Notes under the pieces: generated by a model
The model's input: only the letters and a program-made list of their open reading frames with translations
Told to the model about the DNA's origin: nothing
Database searches by the model: none
Assembly (NCBI GenBank): GCA_016218005.1
Contig: JACRFF010000118.1
Location: 1-19,162, forward strand
Origin: Ignavibacteriales bacterium
GTDB taxonomy: Bacteria; Bacteroidota; Ignavibacteria; UBA10030
Direction of reading: 5' to 3'
DNA: 19,162 nucleotides
Part shown: positions 15,123-19,162 of the stretch, piece after piece
Layout of the letters: the number at the start of each line of letters is the position of its first letter
Position numbering within the stretch: position 1 is the first letter of the stretch
Position numbers and translations under genes: made by a program

Positions 15123-15649
15123 TGGGCGCCATATTCGATATTATCGGTTCGATGATGGTCAAGGGAATGATCCTCTTCCTCGTCTTCCGTCTCACGATGC
15201 AATTTCAAGATGTTCACACGGTGCGTTTGGATCACGCCACGCTGCTGGGAAAGCTCAACACTGCCGCCTCTGTTGTTGGATGGGATATGAAACAGGCCGG
15301 ATACAATTACAGCGGGAATGCTTTTTCAAAGATGGATGAACAGCAGATGACATTCTTTGCGGATGTCAACAATACCGGAACTGCGGTTACGGTAGATTAC
15401 AAGCTTCTTGAAACAGCGGGAGGCGTTCTTAATCTTCAGCGGACTATTGCCGGCGGTGTTCCGTTGACGGTGGCTCAGCACATAACAGAATTCAAAGCCG
15501 AATATTACGACAGCGTTGGAAATTCAACGTCGGATCCTTCGCGGCTGTATTCTGTGCGAGTAACCTTGGTGATCGAATCTGATCAAACGATCGACGGGAA
15601 AAAAAGTTCTGCCACGTGGCGGAAACAGTTGTTCCCGACCAATCTCTAA
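15122..15649 (+). CDS. Pseudopilin-like protein (PilW/GspJ-like)
   Basis: This protein has 175 residues with an N-terminal hydrophobic helix (about 5-25). A helical segment contains N-T-A-A-S-V-V-G-W-D-M-K-Q-A-G-Y (about 42-57), which resembles the D-L-R-Q-A-G-Y signature of PilW/GspJ proteins. A beta-rich domain ends with strands V-R-V-T-L-V-I and a terminal W-R-K-Q-L-F-P-T-N-L, also typical of that family. Like its neighbours it starts M-G and lacks the Glu5 prepilin motif. Its ATG overlaps the upstream stop by one base, a sign of translational coupling. It would sit in the inner membrane or at the pseudopilus tip. Confidence 0.68.
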   Translation: MGAIFDIIGSMMVKGMILFLVFRLTMQFQDVHTVRLDHATLLGKLNTAASVVGWDMKQAGYNYSGNAFSKMDEQQMTFFADVNNTGTAVTVDYKLLETAGGVLNLQRTIAGGVPLTVAQHITEFKAEYYDSVGNSTSDPSRLYSVRVTLVIESDQTIDGKKSSATWRKQLFPTNL

Positions 15650-15661
15650 CGAGGTGAGATC

Positions 15662-16102
15662 ATGGGAAACTCAAAAATTATTCTTCTTGCCGGTTTCATT
15701 CTCAGCTTCGGATTTCTGGTTGCCATGGTGAAGGAAGCCGACCAGCGCATTGTCGTCTTTGGAGAGCAAAACTACTATAAGTACGGCAGTGAACTCGTTT
15801 CCGCCGCCGCCACCAATCTGGCTGTCTACTACCTTTCGACACCATCGTGGAGCGACGGAATGAGGATGAAGGACTATCCTGTGTTCGGCGGCACGCTCAC
15901 CTACACCGTCGACTACGCCGGACTTCCATCCAATCAAGCACGAGTGACGATTCGATCGAAGTATCAAGGGACAACCATCGATCGCATCGCCATTTTGGAA
16001 AAGATTGACCCCACCGTATCGAAGGGGCGGCGCACGTGGAGCCAATGGCAAATTAAGCAGACCATTACTTTTCCATCAACCAGTACGACGAGCGTTTGGT
16101 AG
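15662..16102 (+). CDS. Pseudopilin-like small membrane protein (PilX-like)
   Basis: A 146-residue protein with an N-terminal transmembrane helix (about 5-20). Its second helix contains S-A-A-A-T-N-L-A-V-Y-Y-L followed by W-S-D-G-M-R (about 46-65), the A-N-x-A...L...W pattern seen in PilX-type minor pilins. A beta-sheet C-terminus follows. It starts M-G with no canonical prepilin peptidase site. GAGGTGAG lies just before the ATG and it is 12 nt from the previous gene. The assignment rests on position as the third of three like-built proteins after the ATPase and on the helix pattern; sequence similarity visible by eye is weak. Confidence 0.55.
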   Translation: MGNSKIILLAGFILSFGFLVAMVKEADQRIVVFGEQNYYKYGSELVSAAATNLAVYYLSTPSWSDGMRMKDYPVFGGTLTYTVDYAGLPSNQARVTIRSKYQGTTIDRIAILEKIDPTVSKGRRTWSQWQIKQTITFPSTSTTSVW

Positions 16103-16115
16103 AGCGAAGAACTTC

Positions 16116-17327
16116 ATGGCAGTCCAATCCAATACGCCGCCGCCTGCTGCAACCGCCGCCCGCGCCAAAGGGGTGAAGGAGTGTTTCCTCGAAGCAGACC
16201 GCTTCATCAAGGAAAAAAAATTTGATAAGGCGCGCGAGGAGGTAGAGAAAGCCCAGAAGATCGACCCGCGCAATCCTTACCTCGAAGCATACGTCGAGCG
16301 CATCAAACACTTTGAACAAGTTCATAGTAAGTTCGATGCGTTTGTGGAGGAAAAGAAGCGCGAAGTGGTCGAGCATCCTCCTGCCGCCGCGCCTGCCGCA
16401 GCTCAGGCAGCGGCTCCGGCAGCAGTCCCTCCACCGCCTCCGACCACGCCTCCCACTTTTTCAACTCCATCTCCGCCTGTGCAACCGAGCGCACCGGTCG
16501 TTGCACCCAACATTCAACGGGAGTTGGAAGCGATGCGGCAACAGATCATGAGCTTATCCAATGACCTTCAGCAGGAACGAAAAGTCCGAGAAGAAATTCA
16601 GCATCAACAAGTTCAGGCGCTGGTCGGACAATTCAGAACGGCGCTCGAAAAGGCGTGGCGCTACGGCGCGCCCAAGGAGAAAGAGTTGACCGACTTGCGT
16701 CAGCTTGCCAAGTCATTGAAGATTTCTGATGACGTCGTGGCGTCTACCACGCGCGAAGTGAAGTTGGAAATGTACAGCCGCGCCGCAAAGGAGGTGGTGG
16801 AAAAAGGCAGGTTGCTGAAAAGCTCTTCCTCCACGTTGGACTGGCTGAGAAAAGTTTATCAGGTTAGTGTTACGGAATATCTCGAGTACGAATCTCAATT
16901 CCTGATCGACTTGGTCAGCGACCGTTTTCGCGGAACTCTGATGTTCGTAACCTCAGACGAGGATTGCCGGACGTCGTTGCTTCCGCGGCTCAAGAGTTCC
17001 GGATACGCCGTCGTGCAATCGGAAAATCCCGAAACCGCTCTGGAAAAAATCGAACGGGTTACACCCACCGTCATTCTTTGCGACAGCGCGTTCCCCAAAG
17101 GAAGTTTGAGCGGGTTGCGATTTCTCCAACTCATTCGCGCCAACGGCAAGTATCAATTTCTACCGTTCGTTCTTATCTGCCGGCCTGATGAAACCGAGCA
17201 GATGCAGTCTTCCGAACTGCGGCCCAACGAGTGCTACATTCCGAAGCCCGTCGATTTTGAAGAGCTGTCCACTCTGATTGACGTCCGCCTCGTCCAGTTG
17301 CGCGAATATCTGACATCGTTAACATAA
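16116..17327 (+). CDS. TPR-like/coiled-coil protein with C-terminal receiver domain
   Basis: I use the ATG at 16116, because an upstream in-frame start would overlap the previous gene and add low-quality sequence. The 403-residue product opens with one or two TPR-like helices (about 20-66; A-D-R-F-I-K-E-K-K-F-D-K-A-R-E). A Pro/Ala-rich linker follows at about 88-135, then a coiled coil (about 137-185) and a helical domain of unknown kind (about 190-270). The last 125 residues are a response-regulator receiver, with acidic residues in T-S-D-E-D (about 282-284), phospho-acceptor Asp323 in V-I-L-C-D-S and Lys377 in I-P-K-P. The usual Thr/Ser of the switch strand is replaced by Cys (L-I-C-R), so phosphorylation output may be altered. 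No DNA-binding domain is present. Being in the operon, it may link signalling to the secretion/pilus machine, perhaps through the kinase encoded at 17773. Confidence 0.75.
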   Translation: MAVQSNTPPPAATAARAKGVKECFLEADRFIKEKKFDKAREEVEKAQKIDPRNPYLEAYVERIKHFEQVHSKFDAFVEEKKREVVEHPPAAAPAAAQAAAPAAVPPPPPTTPPTFSTPSPPVQPSAPVVAPNIQRELEAMRQQIMSLSNDLQQERKVREEIQHQQVQALVGQFRTALEKAWRYGAPKEKELTDLRQLAKSLKISDDVVASTTREVKLEMYSRAAKEVVEKGRLLKSSSSTLDWLRKVYQVSVTEYLEYESQFLIDLVSDRFRGTLMFVTSDEDCRTSLLPRLKSSGYAVVQSENPETALEKIERVTPTVILCDSAFPKGSLSGLRFLQLIRANGKYQFLPFVLICRPDETEQMQSSELRPNECYIPKPVDFEELSTLIDVRLVQLREYLTSLT

Positions 17328-17344
17328 GTCGTTAAGGAACTACT

Positions 17345-17725
17345 ATGGGAAAACTTATCCTACTTGCCGAAGATGACGAAGACAACCGCGATTTAGTGGA
17401 GTTCGTTCTTCGACGCAGCAGCACAAGCTATGATCTCATCATGGCGGTCAATGGCGAAGAGGCGGTTGCCCTTGCCAAGAAACGGAAGCCCGACTTGATC
17501 TTGATGGATATGCAAATGCCGGTGATGGACGGATGGACGGCCGTTGCCGTCATCAAAGAAGACCCAAGCCTGAAGGAGATTCCCATTATCGCCTTCACGG
17601 CGCAGGCAAAGCCGGAAGACCGAACGAGAACGCGCGCCTTGGGGTGCGTGGAACACTACACGAAGCCGATGGATCCTGCGGAACTCATCGGCATCATTCA
17701 AAAATATTTGCCGGCTGAATCGTGA
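17345..17725 (+). CDS. Single-domain response regulator (CheY/DivK-like)
   Basis: This 126-residue stand-alone receiver has every key residue: acidic Glu9-Asp10-Asp11, phospho-acceptor Asp55 in L-I-L-M-D-M-Q-M-P, Thr85 in F-T-A-Q-A and Lys107 in Y-T-K-P. No output domain is attached, so it should act by binding a partner protein or as a phosphate carrier. AAGGA is spaced 6 nt from the ATG and it follows the receiver-tailed protein by 17 nt. The kinase gene 47 nt downstream is the likely partner. Confidence 0.92.
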   Translation: MGKLILLAEDDEDNRDLVEFVLRRSSTSYDLIMAVNGEEAVALAKKRKPDLILMDMQMPVMDGWTAVAVIKEDPSLKEIPIIAFTAQAKPEDRTRTRALGCVEHYTKPMDPAELIGIIQKYLPAES

Positions 17726-17772
17726 CGCGAAGAATTCGTCAACGAGCCTCTCAACCGTTCTGAGGAGACACT

Positions 17773-19162
17773 ATGTTCCGATCTAAACTCTATTGGCGCA
17801 TCGTGAGCAACTTTGGATTGCTTTTGTTCATCATGTTTGCGCTAACGCTCCTGACCTTCAAGGTGCTGGGGCAGATGCAGCAGCACTTTGAAGTTGCATC
17901 AAAAGACGTCCGTTCACTCACCTACTTCGAGCAGCTTCGGATATATCTTACCGATGTCCCCGACCGGGCGGACGAGTATTTGTTTACGGGATCGCTGCAA
18001 GCGCAAGCTATGTACGAAGCAGGCTGGAAAGATTTCGACGTGCAAATCAGTCTCTTGAAAAATTTGCTCCCTGATTCATCCGCGCAACGCGATCTGAACC
18101 AGATTCGTCAATTGTTCTACGGTTGGATAGAAGGAATTGGCGACAAGAAAATGTTGCTGCGAAACGCAAATCTCAAAGCTGGAGAACTGGACAAGGAGTT
18201 GAGACGTTTTGCGCAGATGGAAGCCAACATTCAGTACATCCCAACTGCGCGCGATATCCTTCGCGCAAGGTACCGCAACGCCATCGGCACACAATTGTCT
18301 CGGCTCGAATCGGCGTTTTCGCTCAGCACCGACCTCGGCCGCTTTGTGGTGTTAGTGAATCTTTTGTTGGCGGTGTTTGCCATTGCGCTGGGATTTGTGC
18401 TGACGCGTTCGATCACGAAACCGGTGAGGGTTCTCCGGAGCGGCACCAAGAACATTATGGAAGGAAACTTCGAGCCTATCAACGTGCATCGCTCGGATGA
18501 GTTTGGGGAACTCGCAAACGATTTCAATCAAATGTCGTCGATGCTGAGCAACACCTACGGCCGGTTGCAGGCGTATTCGGAACTCGTCACGGCGCTGAAC
18601 ACTCACGATTCGCTGAAGGATGTTGAATCGCACAGCCTTCAACTGCTGTGTCAGCATTCGGGGTCTGCGGTCGGAGCGTTATATCTGGCCGACGAAAATC
18701 TTCAAAGCTTGGAACGGGTCGCCGGATTCGGGCTGAGCATGTCGGAACCGGTGCAGCGATTTCGATTGGGAGAAGGAATTCCGGGCGAGTGCGCCCGGCT
18801 TGGCAGGCAAATCGAAGTGCAAGATATTGCCGCCGCCAGCACATTCATCATCGACACGGGATTGGTGAGAATCGTTCCCGCCTACGTCTTGGCAACGCCG
18901 ATAGTGTTTCAAGAAAAAACGATCGGGGTCATCGTGCTGGGGGCGCCGCAGCCGTTCGACGAGATGCGGAAGGAAATCATCAACAATTCTGTCCCTCAAA
19001 TTGGCGTGGCTATCACCAACGCACGCAACTATGAAGCAACTCAGAAGCTCTCTATCGAAATTGCGCACAAGCACGAAGAGCTGAACATCAAAAACACCGA
19101 GCTTCAGAAAGCGTATCGCGTCAAGTCGGATTTCCTCGCCGGCATGTCCCACGAGCTTCGCA
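17773..19162 (+). CDS. Membrane sensor histidine kinase, HAMP-GAF-HisKA, partial (3' end off window)
   Basis: I translated 463 codons from the ATG at 17773 (TGAGGAG just upstream) with no stop before the right edge. A first transmembrane helix (about 13-33) is followed by a periplasmic helical sensor region of about 150 residues, with the D-E-Y-L-F-T-G phrase of CHASE3-like four-helix sensors. A second helix (about 190-212), HAMP (about 213-265) and a GAF domain (about 285-430, with G-E-G-I-P-G-E and I-V-L-G-A) come next. After a coiled stretch the HisKA dimerisation motif begins: F-L-A-G-M-S-H-E-L-R, with His460 as the phosphorylated residue. The ATP-binding domain and anything beyond it are outside the window, so a hybrid kinase cannot be excluded. 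It presumably phosphorylates the adjacent receivers. Confidence 0.9.
   Translation, partial: MFRSKLYWRIVSNFGLLLFIMFALTLLTFKVLGQMQQHFEVASKDVRSLTYFEQLRIYLTDVPDRADEYLFTGSLQAQAMYEAGWKDFDVQISLLKNLLPDSSAQRDLNQIRQLFYGWIEGIGDKKMLLRNANLKAGELDKELRRFAQMEANIQYIPTARDILRARYRNAIGTQLSRLESAFSLSTDLGRFVVLVNLLLAVFAIALGFVLTRSITKPVRVLRSGTKNIMEGNFEPINVHRSDEFGELANDFNQMSSMLSNTYGRLQAYSELVTALNTHDSLKDVESHSLQLLCQHSGSAVGALYLADENLQSLERVAGFGLSMSEPVQRFRLGEGIPGECARLGRQIEVQDIAAASTFIIDTGLVRIVPAYVLATPIVFQEKTIGVIVLGAPQPFDEMRKEIINNSVPQIGVAITNARNYEATQKLSIEIAHKHEELNIKNTELQKAYRVKSDFLAGMSHELR

Noticed and set aside
16005..16115. Upstream in-frame extension of the receiver-tailed protein
   Set aside because: It overlaps the end of the preceding pseudopilin-like gene by about 100 bp and adds an Arg/Gly-rich, unconserved-looking stretch.
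1..19162. CRISPR array
   Set aside because: No series of regularly spaced short repeats is present; the only close repeats are the 101-bp pair, the tRNA-tail copies and the REP-flanking 18-mers.

Overview
The window is bacterial, about half GC, and gene-dense except for one mosaic stretch in the middle. Its flavour points to the Bacteroidota/Chlorobi/Ignavibacteria (FCB) side of the tree. The evidence is an exported Asp-box (BNR) beta-propeller protein, several small lipoproteins, a GspF-type protein with two tandem N-terminal modules (a pattern I associate with that group), and promoter -10 boxes of the TATATT type. No rRNA or species marker is present, so this placement is an inference. Both ends cut a gene: the exported protein at the left and a histidine kinase at the right.

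Left block (1-3246, minus strand): a secreted BNR/sortilin-like protein running off the left edge, a small lipoprotein just upstream of it, and a second lipoprotein with an NTF2/SnoaL-like (DUF4440) fold. Between the two lipoproteins lies a palindrome-rich spacer. A 252-bp divergent spacer separates this block from the next.

Polysaccharide block (3499-8782, plus strand): a very large exported, membrane-anchored protein joins a DUF2334 (NodB-like deacetylase) domain, a class I glutamine-amidotransferase-like region and a TIM-barrel glycoside-hydrolase-like domain. Its stop overlaps the start of a processive family-2 glycosyltransferase. The pairing recalls the Bacillus ydaL-ydaM exopolysaccharide genes, so the likely job is making and trimming or deacetylating an exported polysaccharide.

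Mosaic region (8790-11479): a CAU-anticodon tRNA gene whose last bases begin a 101-bp unit. That unit recurs 2,104 bp downstream, and each copy is followed by another copy (one degraded) of the tRNA 3' end. Between the two copies lie a frameshifted C-terminal remnant that looks like a large serine recombinase, an AAA/DUF4143 ATPase with its own promoter, and a REP-type palindromic element. This looks like a tRNA-associated integration scar or a small mobile island.

Right block (11480-19162, plus strand): a tightly packed type II secretion/type IV pilus-like operon. It encodes a GspF/PilC platform protein, a GspE/PilB ATPase with an MshEN-like N-terminus, and three small single-TM pseudopilin-like proteins without a canonical prepilin peptidase site. 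These are followed by a repeat/coiled-coil protein ending in a receiver domain, a stand-alone CheY-like receiver, and a HAMP-GAF histidine kinase cut by the window end. The GspF gene has no good start in its own frame. A one-base change in a G6 tract would join it to an ATG and complete the missing N-terminus.
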